From Prescottella equi (lineage in GTDB: Bacteria > Actinomycetota > Actinomycetes > Mycobacteriales > Mycobacteriaceae), in contig NZ_JAIVAH010000012.1 in assembly GCF_020171745.1 (NCBI RefSeq), positions 124,001-188,000 on the forward strand: a DNA stretch of 64,000 nucleotides. The letters are read 5' to 3'. Shown piece by piece: positions 9,163 through 17,670 of this stretch. A program made the translations under genes and the position numbers. Positions within the stretch are counted from its first letter, which is position 1. Each line of letters opens with the position of its first letter. The notes below the pieces were generated by a model, which was not told where the DNA came from, did not search any database, and was given only the letters and a program-made list of their open reading frames with translations.

Positions 9163-11204
9163 CGGGCCAGCTTGTCCCACAGGAACGTGTAGGTGAGCGC
9201 CGACTTGAACGCGGCCTGCGCGTTGTCGGCGGCGCCGCCGTGCCCGCCCTCGATGTTCTCGTAGTAGTGGACGTCGTGGCCCTCCGCCTCGAGCCGGGCC
9301 GCCATCTTGCGGGCGTGTCCGGGGTGGACGCGGTCGTCGCGGGTGGAGGTGGCGATGAGGATCGGCGGATACACCGCTGTGGCGCTGGTGTTCTGGTACG
9401 GCGAGTACTCGGAGATGAACGCCCAGTCGTCGGCGTTGTCGGGGTCGCCGTACTCGGCCATCCACGACGCGCCCGCGAGCAACAGGTGGTAGCGCTTCAT
9501 GTCGAGCAGCGGCACCTGGCAGACGATGGCGCCGAACAACTCCGGGTACTTGGTGAGCATGATGCCCATCAGCAGGCCGCCGTTGCTGCCGCCCTGCGCG
9601 CCCAGCTGCTCGGGCGTGGTGATGCCGCGGGCGACGAGGTCGCGGGCCACCGCGGCGAAGTCCTCGTGCACCTTGTGCCGGCCCGCGCGCACCGCCTGGG
9701 TGTGCCACTGGGGTCCGTACTCGCCGCCGCCGCGGATGTTGGCGACCACGTAGGTGCCGCCGCGCTGCAGCCACGCGGTGCCGTTGATGCCGCTGTAGCC
9801 GGGGGTCATCGAGTTCTCGAAGCCGCCGTAGCCGTACAGCAGCGTCGGCCCGGCCGGTGCGCCCTCGCGCCGCACCACGAAGTAGGGGATGCGGGTGCCG
9901 TCGGCGGATTCGGCGAAGTGCTGCGCGACGGCCAGCCCGGTGGTGTCGAAGAAGGCCGGCGCCGACTTGAGCGCCTCGAGCGGGCCGCCGACGGTGCCGG
10001 AGAACAGCGTCGCCGGGGTGAGGTAGCCGCTGGAGTTGAGGAAGAAGTCGTCGCCCTCGCGCGGATCGGTGTCGATGATCTCGGTCGACGTCAGCTCCGG
10101 CAGCCCCTCGAGCGGGCTTGTCTCCCAGCCGTTCTCGCCGGGGGTGAGGACGTGGACGTGGGACTGGACGTCGGAGAGCGTCACCATCAGCAGGTGGTTT
10201 CTGGTCCACGAGTACTGCTCGAGCGACGTGTGCTCGTCGGGCTCGAACAACACGGTGAGCTCGCGGGATCCGACGAGGAAGTCGTCGTACTTCGCGGCCA
10301 GCAGCGACCCGGCGGGGTAGGTGGTGTCGCCGACGGTCCACGGGGAGCGCGGACGCACCAGCAGCCACTCCCGGTACGCGGAGATGCGCGCGTCCTCCGG
10401 GGTGTCGATGCGGATCAGCGAACCGTCGTCGAGGAGCTGGAATCGCTGCGACGTGTAGAAGTCGACGGCCCGCTCGACGAAGCTGCGTTCGAACCCGGGG
10501 GTGCTGTCGTGCCACGCGGAGATCGCGACGTCGGTCTGCTCACCCTCGAACACCGTGACGGCGTCGGCCAGCGGCGTGCCGCGGCGCCACCGCTTCGCCA
10601 GTCGCGGGTAGCCCGAGTCGGTGAGCGTGCCGTCGCCGAAATCGGTTCCGACGAAGACGTTCTCGGAGTCGATCCAGCCGATGTCGGTCTTGGCCTCCTC
10701 GATACGGAAGCCGTCGGCGGCGTCCTTGAAGGTCTGTGATTCGAGGTCGAATTCGCGCACGACGACGGCGTCGGCCCCGCCGCGGGAGAGGCTGATCAGT
10801 GCAAGGTGCTGTTCGGGGCGCAGCACCTGCGCGCCAGACCACACCCAGTTCTCGCCCTCGCGGTCGGCGAGCTCGTCGACGTCGACGAGGATCTCCCATT
10901 CGGGTGCGTCGCTGCGGAATTGGTCCATCGTGGTGCGGCGCCACAGGCCGCGCACGTGCTCGGCGTCGCGCCAGAAGTTGTAGAGGTACTCGCCGCGGCG
11001 GCGCGAGTAGGGGATGCGCGCGTCGGTGTCGAGGATCGCGCGAACCTTCGACTCGAGCTGCTCGAACGCGGTGGTGCCGGCGAAGTCGGCCACGGTCTTG
11101 TCGTTGTGCTCACGAACCCAGGCGAGGGCGTCGTCGCCGGTGACGTCCTCGAGCCAGAGGTTCGGATCATCGAGCGGCGCGGGAGTGGAGGGCGAGTGCG
11201 TCAT
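9159..11204 (-). CDS. prolyl oligopeptidase family serine peptidase (S9)
   Basis: 681 residues without a signal peptide. The N-terminal half has the beta-propeller repeats of the S9 family; the C-terminal catalytic domain shows the nucleophile in AQGGSNGGLLMG, the Asp in TSTRDDRVHPGHA and the His in ENIEGGHGG. It should cleave short proline-containing peptides in the cytoplasm. The M. tuberculosis counterpart by position is Rv0457c. I start at ATG 11204 (MTHSPSTPAPLDDPNLW); the frame extends to 11282 but gains no conserved sequence. It is translationally coupled to the mycoloyltransferase gene downstream. Confidence 0.9.
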   Translation of the reverse strand: MTHSPSTPAPLDDPNLWLEDVTGDDALAWVREHNDKTVADFAGTTAFEQLESKVRAILDTDARIPYSRRRGEYLYNFWRDAEHVRGLWRRTTMDQFRSDAPEWEILVDVDELADREGENWVWSGAQVLRPEQHLALISLSRGGADAVVVREFDLESQTFKDAADGFRIEEAKTDIGWIDSENVFVGTDFGDGTLTDSGYPRLAKRWRRGTPLADAVTVFEGEQTDVAISAWHDSTPGFERSFVERAVDFYTSQRFQLLDDGSLIRIDTPEDARISAYREWLLVRPRSPWTVGDTTYPAGSLLAAKYDDFLVGSRELTVLFEPDEHTSLEQYSWTRNHLLMVTLSDVQSHVHVLTPGENGWETSPLEGLPELTSTEIIDTDPREGDDFFLNSSGYLTPATLFSGTVGGPLEALKSAPAFFDTTGLAVAQHFAESADGTRIPYFVVRREGAPAGPTLLYGYGGFENSMTPGYSGINGTAWLQRGGTYVVANIRGGGEYGPQWHTQAVRAGRHKVHEDFAAVARDLVARGITTPEQLGAQGGSNGGLLMGIMLTKYPELFGAIVCQVPLLDMKRYHLLLAGASWMAEYGDPDNADDWAFISEYSPYQNTSATAVYPPILIATSTRDDRVHPGHARKMAARLEAEGHDVHYYENIEGGHGGAADNAQAAFKSALTYTFLWDKLAR

Positions 11205-11567
11205 GGACCCATTGTGGATGGTTGTGGACCAGTGGTGGGCGCCGCGGCCCAGGGGTGAGGAGACGGGTGAATTTCCCGGCATCCTGGACAGTTGCCCAGT
11301 TGGTGTAACGAAAACGCGAACAAGACGACGATACCTAGTTTATCTTTCGATCACGGTCGAATAAACCCGATCGTCTTCCCGACCGGGAGGCAGGCGGCTG
11401 ACACACCACGGTCACGCCGCGCAGTCTGCGAAACGGGTGGGATGTCTTGGGGTTTTGTGCATCCGGGGTAGCGGGGTCCCCCGGCGCGACGAAGTCCCAG
11501 CCTGGGCTGAACAGCATCACACAGCAATAACAACGCATGACACAAATCTCCCCCGAAAGGCAGTGCA
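11205..11567. other. 363-bp intergenic region before the small-ORF cluster
   Basis: Divergent promoter region between the peptidase and small-ORF cluster. No gene is supportable in it. It is less GC-rich around 11320-11370 (GATACCTAGTTTATC), a likely promoter zone. Small hairpins are visible (TCCCG/CGGGA near 11383 and CCCAG/CTGGG near 11499). No operator is clear. Confidence 0.5.
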
Positions 11568-11651
11568 ATGAACGCTGACGCCATCTTCGCCGCGCTCATC
11601 GGTGTGATCGGAAACCTGGTCAACTTCGGTTCCGTCACCGAGCTCAGCTAG
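11568..11651 (+). CDS. 27-residue small peptide A, candidate cell-wall channel peptide
   Basis: ATG 11568 to TAG 11651, with GAAAGG just upstream. The peptide opens MNADAIFAALIGVIGN and ends NFGSVTELS: one hydrophobic helix, two acidic and no basic residues, no signal peptide. Its neighbour at 11704 is identical at 24 of 27 positions. The two genes differ by at least seven synonymous codon changes (residues 4, 8, 9, 10, 12, 13, 27) against three conservative replacements (residues 3, 11, 17), the pattern left by selection on protein sequence. No known family; PorA/PorH-like by size, charge and C-terminal serine (inference). Confidence 0.75.
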   Translation: MNADAIFAALIGVIGNLVNFGSVTELS

Positions 11652-11703
11652 TCAGTCCCATCTCTGTCACGCAACACAACCACCACGAAAGTAAGGAAGA
11701 ACC

Positions 11704-11787
11704 ATGAACCTCGATGCCATCTTCGCTGCTCTGGTCGGCGTCATCGGAAACGTCGTCAACTTCGGTTCCGTCACCGAGCTCTCCTGA
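11704..11787 (+). CDS. 27-residue small peptide B, paralogue of peptide A
   Basis: ATG 11704 to TGA 11787, with AAGGA at 11693-11697. It opens MNLDAIFAALVGVIGN and ends NFGSVTELS. It lies 52 bp after peptide A in the same direction and was clearly produced by duplication, with divergence largely confined to third codon positions. Each copy keeps its own ribosome site, so both are probably translated from one message. Properties are as for peptide A: acidic, hydrophobic, no signal sequence. Confidence 0.75.
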   Translation: MNLDAIFAALVGVIGNVVNFGSVTELS

Positions 11788-11823
11788 TCTGACACACCCA
11801 GCGCAGTAGGAAAGGCGATTGCA

Positions 11824-11973
11824 ATGAATCTGGACGCCATCATGGGTTCGTTCACCGGGGCAGCCACGGGCTCCATGTCGGGCCTGCTCGACATCTTCCT
11901 CAGCCTCAGCCGGGGAAGCGTCTTCGGCGGTAGCACCGTCGGTGACCTCGGGAGCGCCATCTCGTTCAGCTGA
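11824..11973 (+). CDS. 49-residue small peptide C
   Basis: ATG 11824 to TGA 11973, with AGGAAAGG at 11808-11815 and only 36 bp after peptide B. The first six residues (MNLDAI) match peptide B; the rest is different: Gly/Ser-rich, with a hydrophobic helix GLLDIFLSLS and a tail ending SAISFS. Net charge is about -2 and there is no signal peptide. The A-B-C trio looks like one operon closed by the hairpin at 11982-12024. A long-plus-short peptide set would suit a hetero-oligomeric channel, as with PorH and PorA; this is inference. Confidence 0.7.
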   Translation: MNLDAIMGSFTGAATGSMSGLLDIFLSLSRGSVFGGSTVGDLGSAISFS

Positions 11974-11981
11974 CGCATTCG

Positions 11982-12024
11982 CACCTCCGACCCCAGTCGC
12001 CACCGGCGGCTGGGGTCGCAGGTG
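11982..12024 (+). terminator. terminator of the small-ORF operon
   Basis: A 15-bp stem with one mismatch (11982-11996 with 12010-12024) and a 13-nt loop, starting 9 nt after the last small ORF. There is no strong T-run, which is usual in actinobacteria. Confidence 0.7.
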
Positions 12025-12053
12025 TGTTCGGGGTCATGGCCGCGATCCGTGAC

Positions 12054-12069
12054 CTTACTCGCGAGTAAG
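12054..12069. promoter_or_regulatory. 16-bp perfect palindrome upstream of lpd
   Basis: CTTACTCGCGAGTAAG is a complete palindrome centred about 42 bp upstream of the lpd -10 box (TACGCT, 12102-12107). It resembles an operator for a TetR-like dimer. Two near copies (CTACTCGCGGGTAAC and CTACTTGCGGGTAAC) lie upstream of aceA. Confidence 0.6.
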
Positions 12070-12115
12070 CACCAACCCGGGACATCGAATCGCAGCGGGG
12101 CTACGCTAGGGCCTC

Positions 12116-13519
12116 GTGACCTCACACTATGACGTCGTTGTCCTCGGAGCCGGTCCCGGTGGGTACGTCGCTGCTATCCGCGCGGCACAGCTGGGCCTCA
12201 AGACCGCCATCATCGAAGAGAAGTACTGGGGCGGTGTCTGCCTGAACGTGGGCTGCATCCCCTCCAAGGCTCTTCTCCGCAATGCCGAACTGGCGCACCT
12301 CTTCCACAAGGAAGCCAAGGTGTTCGGCATCTCGGGAGACGTGTCCTTCGACTTCGGCGCAGCGTTCGACCGCAGCCGCAAGGTGGCGGACGGCCGCGTC
12401 AAGGGCGTGCACTTCCTGATGAAGAAGAACAAGATCGACGAGTTCGACGGTCGTGGCACGTTCGTCGATGCCAAGACCATCTCGGTCGCCCTCAGCTCGG
12501 GCGCCACCGAGACGGTGACCTTCGACAACGTCATCATCGCCACCGGTTCGGTGACCAAGCTGCTGCCGGGCACCTCGCTCAGCGAGAACGTCGTCACCTA
12601 CGAGGAGCAGATCCTCACCCGCGACCTGCCGAAGTCGATCGTCATCGTCGGCGCCGGCGCCATCGGCATGGAATTCGGCTACGTCCTCTCCAACTACGGT
12701 GTCGACGTCACCATCGTCGAGTTCCTGGACCGCGCCCTCCCCAACGAGGACGAGGACATCTCCAAGGAGATCGCCAAGCACTACAAGAAGCTCGGCGTCA
12801 AGATCAAGACCGGTGCGGCCGTCCAGTCGATCGTCGACAACGGCTCCGACGTCACCGTCTCCATCAAGGACAACAAGTCCGGCGAGATCGAGACCGTCAC
12901 CGTCGACAAGGTCATGCAGTCCGTCGGCTTCGCGCCGCGCGTCGAGGGCTACGGCCTCGAGAACACCGGCGTCGCGCTCACCGACCGTGGCGCCATCGCG
13001 ATCGACGAGCGCATGCGCACCAACGTCACGGGCATCTACGCCATCGGTGACGTCACCGCCAAGCTGCAGCTCGCGCACGTCGCCGAGGCTCAGGGCGTCG
13101 TCGCCGCCGAGACCATCGGTGGCGCCGAGACCATGGAGCTGGGCGACTACCGGATGATGCCGCGCGCCACGTTCTGCCAGCCGCAGGTCGCCAGCTTCGG
13201 TCTCACCGAGGCGCAGGCCAAGACCGAGGGCTACGACATCAAGGTCGCCACCTTCCCGTTCACCGCGAACGGCAAGGCGCACGGCCTGGGCGACCCCAAC
13301 GGCTTCGTCAAGCTGATCGCCGACAAGAAGTACGGCGAGCTGCTCGGCGGCCACCTCATCGGCCCCGACGTCTCGGAGCTGCTGCCCGAGCTGACCCTGG
13401 CCCAGAAGTGGGACCTCACGGTCAACGAGCTGGCCCGCAACGTCCACACGCACCCCACGCTCAGCGAGGCGCTGCAGGAGGCCATCCACGGCCTCGCCGG
13501 CCACATGATCAACTTCTGA
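12116..13519 (+). CDS. lpd: dihydrolipoyl dehydrogenase (E3)
   Basis: 467 residues. This flavoprotein reoxidises dihydrolipoamide of the 2-oxoacid dehydrogenase complexes with NAD+; in mycobacteria the same protein also serves peroxynitrite/peroxide defence. The FAD-binding [10 protein letters not shown], the redox disulphide Cys42/Cys47 in [12 protein letters not shown], the NAD-binding [11 protein letters not shown] and the C-terminal catalytic His-Glu pair in [10 protein letters not shown] are all present. The GTG at 12116 lies 8 nt after TACGCT and has no ribosome site, so the message is probably leaderless. It stands alone, as in M. tuberculosis (Rv0462). Confidence 0.96.
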   Translation: MTSHYDVVVLGAGPGGYVAAIRAAQLGLKTAIIEEKYWGGVCLNVGCIPSKALLRNAELAHLFHKEAKVFGISGDVSFDFGAAFDRSRKVADGRVKGVHFLMKKNKIDEFDGRGTFVDAKTISVALSSGATETVTFDNVIIATGSVTKLLPGTSLSENVVTYEEQILTRDLPKSIVIVGAGAIGMEFGYVLSNYGVDVTIVEFLDRALPNEDEDISKEIAKHYKKLGVKIKTGAAVQSIVDNGSDVTVSIKDNKSGEIETVTVDKVMQSVGFAPRVEGYGLENTGVALTDRGAIAIDERMRTNVTGIYAIGDVTAKLQLAHVAEAQGVVAAETIGGAETMELGDYRMMPRATFCQPQVASFGLTEAQAKTEGYDIKVATFPFTANGKAHGLGDPNGFVKLIADKKYGELLGGHLIGPDVSELLPELTLAQKWDLTVNELARNVHTHPTLSEALQEAIHGLAGHMINF

Positions 13520-13538
13520 CGGTTCGCCGCCGGAAGAG

Positions 13539-14423
13539 CTAGTCCGCGAGAAGCCCGCACAGGATTGTGCGGGCTTTCTTGCCTTCCGGGATCGGGAGCA
13601 GCGGGTAGACGTGGATCATCTCGCGCGCCTCGTGGAAGTCGAGCGAGATCCCGGCGTCGGACGCCAGCGGCCGGAAGCGGCGGGCGTCGACGTTGAGGAT
13701 GTCGCGGGTGCCGGTGAAGAGGGTGATCGGGCCGAGCCCGGCCAGGTCGCCGTTCAGCGGGCTCACCCACGGATGCTCTCGATCCAGTTCGCCGCGGTAG
13801 GCGTCGGCGGCCACGGTGAGGCTGTCCGGATGCAGCCACGGATCCCGCGGGGCGATCTCGCGGATCTCCGGATGCTCTCCGGTCGCGTCCAGCCAGGGCG
13901 AGATCAGCGCGGTGTGGGCGGGGGAGGCGGTGCCGCGGTCGCGCAGCGCGAGGGCCACCGCGAGCGCGAGTCCGCCGCCCGCCGAGTCGCCCGCGATCAC
14001 CAGCGGCTCGTCGAACTTCGCCAACTGCTCCGCGAGATCCGCCGACGCCGCCACCACGTGTGACGCCGTCCCGCGCGGCGCCACCGGATAGATCGGCACC
14101 GTCACCGAGGCGCCCGCGGACGCCAACTGCCCCACCAGCTTCCAGTGGTGCCGGGTGATCTCCCGGATGTAGGCGCCGCCGTGCAGGTACAGCACCCGCG
14201 ACGACGGGGCCACCCCGCGCGGGGTCACCGTGAACACCGGCCACCCCGCCGCCGAGGTGGACGCCGTGACGTCGAGGGTGCGCCCCAGTGACGACGGCGG
14301 CGTGAACGGCTTCGGCTTGACCTGCAGCGCCGCGATCTCCCTGCGGATGTCGTCGGCGCTCGGCCGGCGTCGGCCCAGCACCGCGATCGCCAAGGGCATG
14401 GCCCTACTGGTCAGGCTCGGCAT
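13539..14423 (-). CDS. alpha/beta hydrolase, hormone-sensitive lipase family
   Basis: 294 residues. The HSL-family oxyanion motif is YLHGGAYIRE and the nucleophile is in AGDSAGGGLAL; the acid is probably in the FTGTRDIL segment and the His in AREMIHVYP. No signal peptide, so it is a cytoplasmic carboxylesterase or lipase of unknown substrate. The ATG at 14423 follows a GGGGG stretch; a GTG two codons earlier (14429) is an alternative. It lies 21 bp after the HxlR regulator gene on the same strand and may be cotranscribed with it. Its last codons overlap the lpd terminator hairpin. Confidence 0.85.
   Translation of the reverse strand: MPSLTSRAMPLAIAVLGRRRPSADDIRREIAALQVKPKPFTPPSSLGRTLDVTASTSAAGWPVFTVTPRGVAPSSRVLYLHGGAYIREITRHHWKLVGQLASAGASVTVPIYPVAPRGTASHVVAASADLAEQLAKFDEPLVIAGDSAGGGLALAVALALRDRGTASPAHTALISPWLDATGEHPEIREIAPRDPWLHPDSLTVAADAYRGELDREHPWVSPLNGDLAGLGPITLFTGTRDILNVDARRFRPLASDAGISLDFHEAREMIHVYPLLPIPEGKKARTILCGLLAD
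13551..13576 (+). terminator. lpd terminator lying inside the convergent hydrolase gene
   Basis: A perfect 11-bp stem (13551-13561 with 13566-13576) around GGAT, followed by TCTTGCC. It is 32 bp after the lpd stop and inside the last codons of the hydrolase gene. Confidence 0.7.
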
Positions 14424-14444
14424 GGCCACCCCCGTCGTCGTCGG

Positions 14445-14834
14445 TCAGCGTGCGTCGTACCGATTCTGGGCCGCGTAGATGTCCGGCATGTGCGATTCGA
14501 GCAGATCGATCAGGCCGGTGAGACGCTCGGCGATCTCCTCGCCGAGAGGGGTGAGGCTGTACTCGACGTTCGGTGGGATGGTCTCGCGGACCTCGCGGTG
14601 CACCAGACCGTCGCGCTCGAGTTGCTGCAGCGTCTGCGCCAGCATCCGCTCGCTCACCCCGTCCACCCGCCGGCGCAGCGCGCCGAACCGGAACGGGCCC
14701 TCGGCCAGCGCGGCCAGCGCGAGCGTGCCCCAACGCCCGGTGACGTTGAGCAGCGCGCTCCGCGAATGGCAGTTGCGGGCGAAGACGTCGGCCTCGAGGG
14801 TCGGGTCGTCGAAGTGCTGGTCCGGGCTGTTCAC
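14445..14834 (-). CDS. HxlR/DUF24 family redox-type transcriptional regulator (QorR-like)
   Basis: 129 residues forming one winged helix of the HxlR family. The N-terminal NCHSRSALLNVTGRWGTL carries the family's single conserved Cys (Cys22), which in QorR and YodB is the quinone/diamide sensor. The wing LVHREVRETIPPNVEYSLTPLG is standard. The gene is divergent from an NmrA-like quinone oxidoreductase gene, the same arrangement as E. coli ytfH/ytfG and Corynebacterium qorR/qor2. The likely role is repression of that gene until the Cys is oxidised. Start is GTG 14834. Confidence 0.87.
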   Translation of the reverse strand: MNSPDQHFDDPTLEADVFARNCHSRSALLNVTGRWGTLALAALAEGPFRFGALRRRVDGVSERMLAQTLQQLERDGLVHREVRETIPPNVEYSLTPLGEEIAERLTGLIDLLESHMPDIYAAQNRYDAR

Positions 14835-14882
14835 GTACCCGAGGTTACTACCTGCCAAACGATCAGTGCTGACGCAAACGGT

Positions 14883-14905
14883 TGCACTTACGAAAAATAA
14901 GTGCA
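14883..14905. promoter_or_regulatory. inverted repeat, candidate HxlR operator
   Basis: TGCACTTA (14883-14890), 7 bp, TAAGTGCA (14898-14905): a perfect 8-bp inverted repeat in the divergent HxlR/oxidoreductase promoter region, with the size expected for an HxlR dimer. Confidence 0.6.
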
Positions 14906-14952
14906 TCATGGAGGGCGAACGAAGCATTGAAGGTTCAACCTCGGGAGTTCTC

Positions 14953-15810
14953 ATGACCATCGCCGTCACCGGTGCCACCGGACACCTCGGCCGCCTCGCC
15001 GTCGACGCCCTGCTGCGTCGCGGTGTCGCCGCAGCCGACGTCGTCGCCGTCGTTCGCAACCCGGAGAAGGCCGCCGACCTCGCGGCCCGGGGCGTCCAGG
15101 TGCGCACCGCCGACTACGCCGACCGGCCCGCGCTCGAGACCGCCCTCGCCGGGGTCGACAAGCTGCTGCTCGTCTCCGGCAGCGAGGTGGGTGCGCGGGT
15201 GCCGCAGCACACCAACATCATCGACGCCGCGAAGGCCGCCGGCGTCGGCTTCGTCGCGTACACGTCCATCCCGGACGCGCCGAACAACACCCTCCAGCTC
15301 GCGCAGGAGCATCAGGTGACCGAGCGTCTGCTCACCGAGTCCGGCATCGACCACGCGCTGCTGCGCAACGGTTGGTACTGGGAGAACTACACCAACGACT
15401 TGGCCGGCACCGCCGAGCGCGGCGTCCTCGTCGGCAGCGCGGGCGAGGGCAGGGTGTCGGGTGCGGCCCGCGCCGACTACGCCGAGGCCGCCGCCGTCGT
15501 GCTGACCTCCGACGAGAACCAGGCCGGCAAGGTGTACGAGCTGGGCGGCGACGAGCACGTGTCGTACCCCGAACTGGCCCAGGCCATCTCGAACGTCACC
15601 GGCAAGCCCGTCGAATATCGGAACCTGCCGGTCGCGGAGTACCAGGGTGTCCTCGAGTCCGTCGGACTGCCCGCCCCGGCCGCCGCGGTCCTCGCCGACG
15701 CCGACGCGGGCATCGCGACCGGGGTCCTCGACATCACCAGCGGCGACCTGCAGCGGCTCATCGGACGCCCGTCGACGCCGCTCGAGACGGTCCTCCGCGC
15801 CGCGCTCTGA
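14953..15810 (+). CDS. NAD(P)H-binding NmrA-like oxidoreductase (quinone oxidoreductase 2 type)
   Basis: 285 residues, an atypical short-chain reductase with the nucleotide motif VTGATGHLGR at the very N terminus and no YxxxK catalytic pair, as in QorB/NmrA proteins. QorB reduces quinones with NADPH. The ATG at 14953 has a GGGAG site; an upstream in-frame ATG at 14908 would add 15 residues but lies next to the operator and is less likely. Divergent from the HxlR regulator, which probably controls it. A very strong terminator follows. Confidence 0.87.
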   Translation: MTIAVTGATGHLGRLAVDALLRRGVAAADVVAVVRNPEKAADLAARGVQVRTADYADRPALETALAGVDKLLLVSGSEVGARVPQHTNIIDAAKAAGVGFVAYTSIPDAPNNTLQLAQEHQVTERLLTESGIDHALLRNGWYWENYTNDLAGTAERGVLVGSAGEGRVSGAARADYAEAAAVVLTSDENQAGKVYELGGDEHVSYPELAQAISNVTGKPVEYRNLPVAEYQGVLESVGLPAPAAAVLADADAGIATGVLDITSGDLQRLIGRPSTPLETVLRAAL

Positions 15811-15824
15811 AGCTCCCGTGAAAC

Positions 15825-15875
15825 AGCTGAAGGGTCCGTTCATACGCCGGCAGCGTATGAACGGACCCTTCAGCT
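15825..15875. terminator. 23-bp perfect inverted repeat, bidirectional terminator
   Basis: Arms 15825-15847 and 15853-15875 are exact complements with a 5-nt loop (CGGCA). The hairpin starts 14 bp after the oxidoreductase stop and ends 19 bp before the convergent MFS gene. Confidence 0.85.
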
Positions 15876-15894
15876 TCCCGAGGGGGAACAGGGG

Positions 15895-17502
15895 TCAGTG
15901 CATCCCGACGGCACCTTCGGCGGGCATGTCGCCCTTCTTGGCGCGGACCAGGATCATCACCAGCGGGCTGATGACGAGGATGAGCGCACCGGCCCAGCCG
16001 AACGCGTGCGCGTACCCGGACACCTCGGTGCCGAAGATCCAGTCCATGATCTTGCCGACGAAGTCCTGCGCGGGCGCCGGCATGGCCGCGATCTGCTCGG
16101 CCGTGGGCGGCGTGGCGTTCGCCAGGTCGGTGGGGATCGCGTCGGCCGGGAAGCCGGGCGGGGGAGTGGGCGCCGGGTTGTCGGCCTGGAACGCGCTCTT
16201 GGCCGATGCGTACACCGTGGTGAACAGCGCCGTGCCCAGCGCGCCGCCGACCTGCAGGGTCGCGTTCGCCAGCGCGCTGGCGGCACCGGCGTCGTGGTTG
16301 GGGACGCCGAGTAGTGCCAGGTTCTGCATCGGCACCATCAGCAGGCCCAGACCGAAACCGAAGATCGCCAGGCCGGGGAACACGTGCGTCCAGTAGGAGG
16401 TGTCCACCTCGATCTGGGTGAGCAGGAACAGACCCGCGGCCGCGAAGATCGGGCCGACGACCATGAGCGGCTTGGGGCCGATGCGGGTGGTGAGCTGCGC
16501 CGCGATCGTGGACGCGATGACGATGAAGAACGCCATCGGCAGCGAGCCGACACCCGACATGACGGGGCTCAGGCCCATCACGATCTGCAGGTAGAACGTC
16601 AGGTACAGGGTGCCGCCGAGCAGCGCCGCGCCGACCAGCGCCGACCCGATGAAGGCGGCGCCGCGGTCGCGGTGCCATGGAACGCTGAGCGGCAGAAGCG
16701 GGTTCGCGGACTTCTTCTCCACGAGCACGAACGCCACGAGGGCGACCAGGCCGATGCCGATGAACAGAAGCGTCTGGGTCTCGAGCCAGCCGTGCTCGGC
16801 CTTGGTGAAGCCGTAGACCAGCGAGCCGAGGCCGATCGCGACCAGCACGGTGCCGGGCAGGTCGTAGCTGGTGTCGCCGTGCGCCTTGGTTTCCTTGACG
16901 ATCGGCAGCGTCACCGCGATCGCGAAGATCGCGACCGGGATGTTCACCAGCAGGCACCAGCGCCAGTCCACGTACTGCGTCAGCACGCCGCCGAGCAGCA
17001 GGCCGATCGCGGCGCCGCCGCCGGAGATGGCACCGAACACCGCGAACGCCTTGGCGCGTTCCTTCTCGCCGACGAACGTCGTGGTGAGGATCGCCAGCGC
17101 GGCCGGGGCGAGCAGCGCCGCGAACACGCCCTGCCCGGCGCGCGCCGCGAACAGCTGCATGCCGGTCTGGGCGAAGCCGCCGACCGCCGATGCCACCGCG
17201 AAGCCGGCCATGCCGACCATGAACGAGCGCTTGCGGCCCCAGAAGTCGGCGATGCGACCGCCGAGCAGCAGTAGCGCGCCGAACGCCAGCGCGTAGGCGG
17301 TCACCACCCACTGCCGGTCCAGGTTGCTGATGCCCAGTTCCTTCTGGGCGTCGGGCAGCGCGATGCTCACGATAGTGCCGTCGAGGACGACCGTCAGCTG
17401 AGCCAGCGCGACGATGCACAGCACCAGCCAGCGGCGCTCGTGGTTGGGGTTGTCGTTTACGGGGGCGTCGGGACGCGAGGTCGCCTGGACGTCTTGGGAC
17501 AT
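15895..17502 (-). CDS. MFS drug exporter, DHA2 (EmrB/QacA) family, 14 helices
   Basis: 535 residues. The first helix carries the DHA2-type VVLDGTIVSIALP, the loop between helices 2 and 3 carries motif A (GRIADFWGRKRSFM), and about 14 hydrophobic segments follow. A Pro-rich periplasmic loop (NPAPTPPPGFPAD) separates the last two helices. It is expected to be a proton-driven exporter of organic cations or drugs in the cytoplasmic membrane. The ATG at 17502 was chosen over a longer frame that would add 52 Cys/Arg-rich residues. No adjacent regulator. Confidence 0.9.
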   Translation of the reverse strand: MSQDVQATSRPDAPVNDNPNHERRWLVLCIVALAQLTVVLDGTIVSIALPDAQKELGISNLDRQWVVTAYALAFGALLLLGGRIADFWGRKRSFMVGMAGFAVASAVGGFAQTGMQLFAARAGQGVFAALLAPAALAILTTTFVGEKERAKAFAVFGAISGGGAAIGLLLGGVLTQYVDWRWCLLVNIPVAIFAIAVTLPIVKETKAHGDTSYDLPGTVLVAIGLGSLVYGFTKAEHGWLETQTLLFIGIGLVALVAFVLVEKKSANPLLPLSVPWHRDRGAAFIGSALVGAALLGGTLYLTFYLQIVMGLSPVMSGVGSLPMAFFIVIASTIAAQLTTRIGPKPLMVVGPIFAAAGLFLLTQIEVDTSYWTHVFPGLAIFGFGLGLLMVPMQNLALLGVPNHDAGAASALANATLQVGGALGTALFTTVYASAKSAFQADNPAPTPPPGFPADAIPTDLANATPPTAEQIAAMPAPAQDFVGKIMDWIFGTEVSGYAHAFGWAGALILVISPLVMILVRAKKGDMPAEGAVGMH

Positions 17503-17670
17503 GCAGTTCCTACCGGATCGGTGGCACGGACGACTGTCGCGGCCGAACGTGGAGACGCTACCGGCGAACAGGGAACTGCAGCAATCGAATACCGCCGCAT
17601 CGTCGGGATAGTCACATGTCGGTCCGGGGACTTGAATCGGCCGCGCAACTGTGAGCAACGGCCGGTCGCG

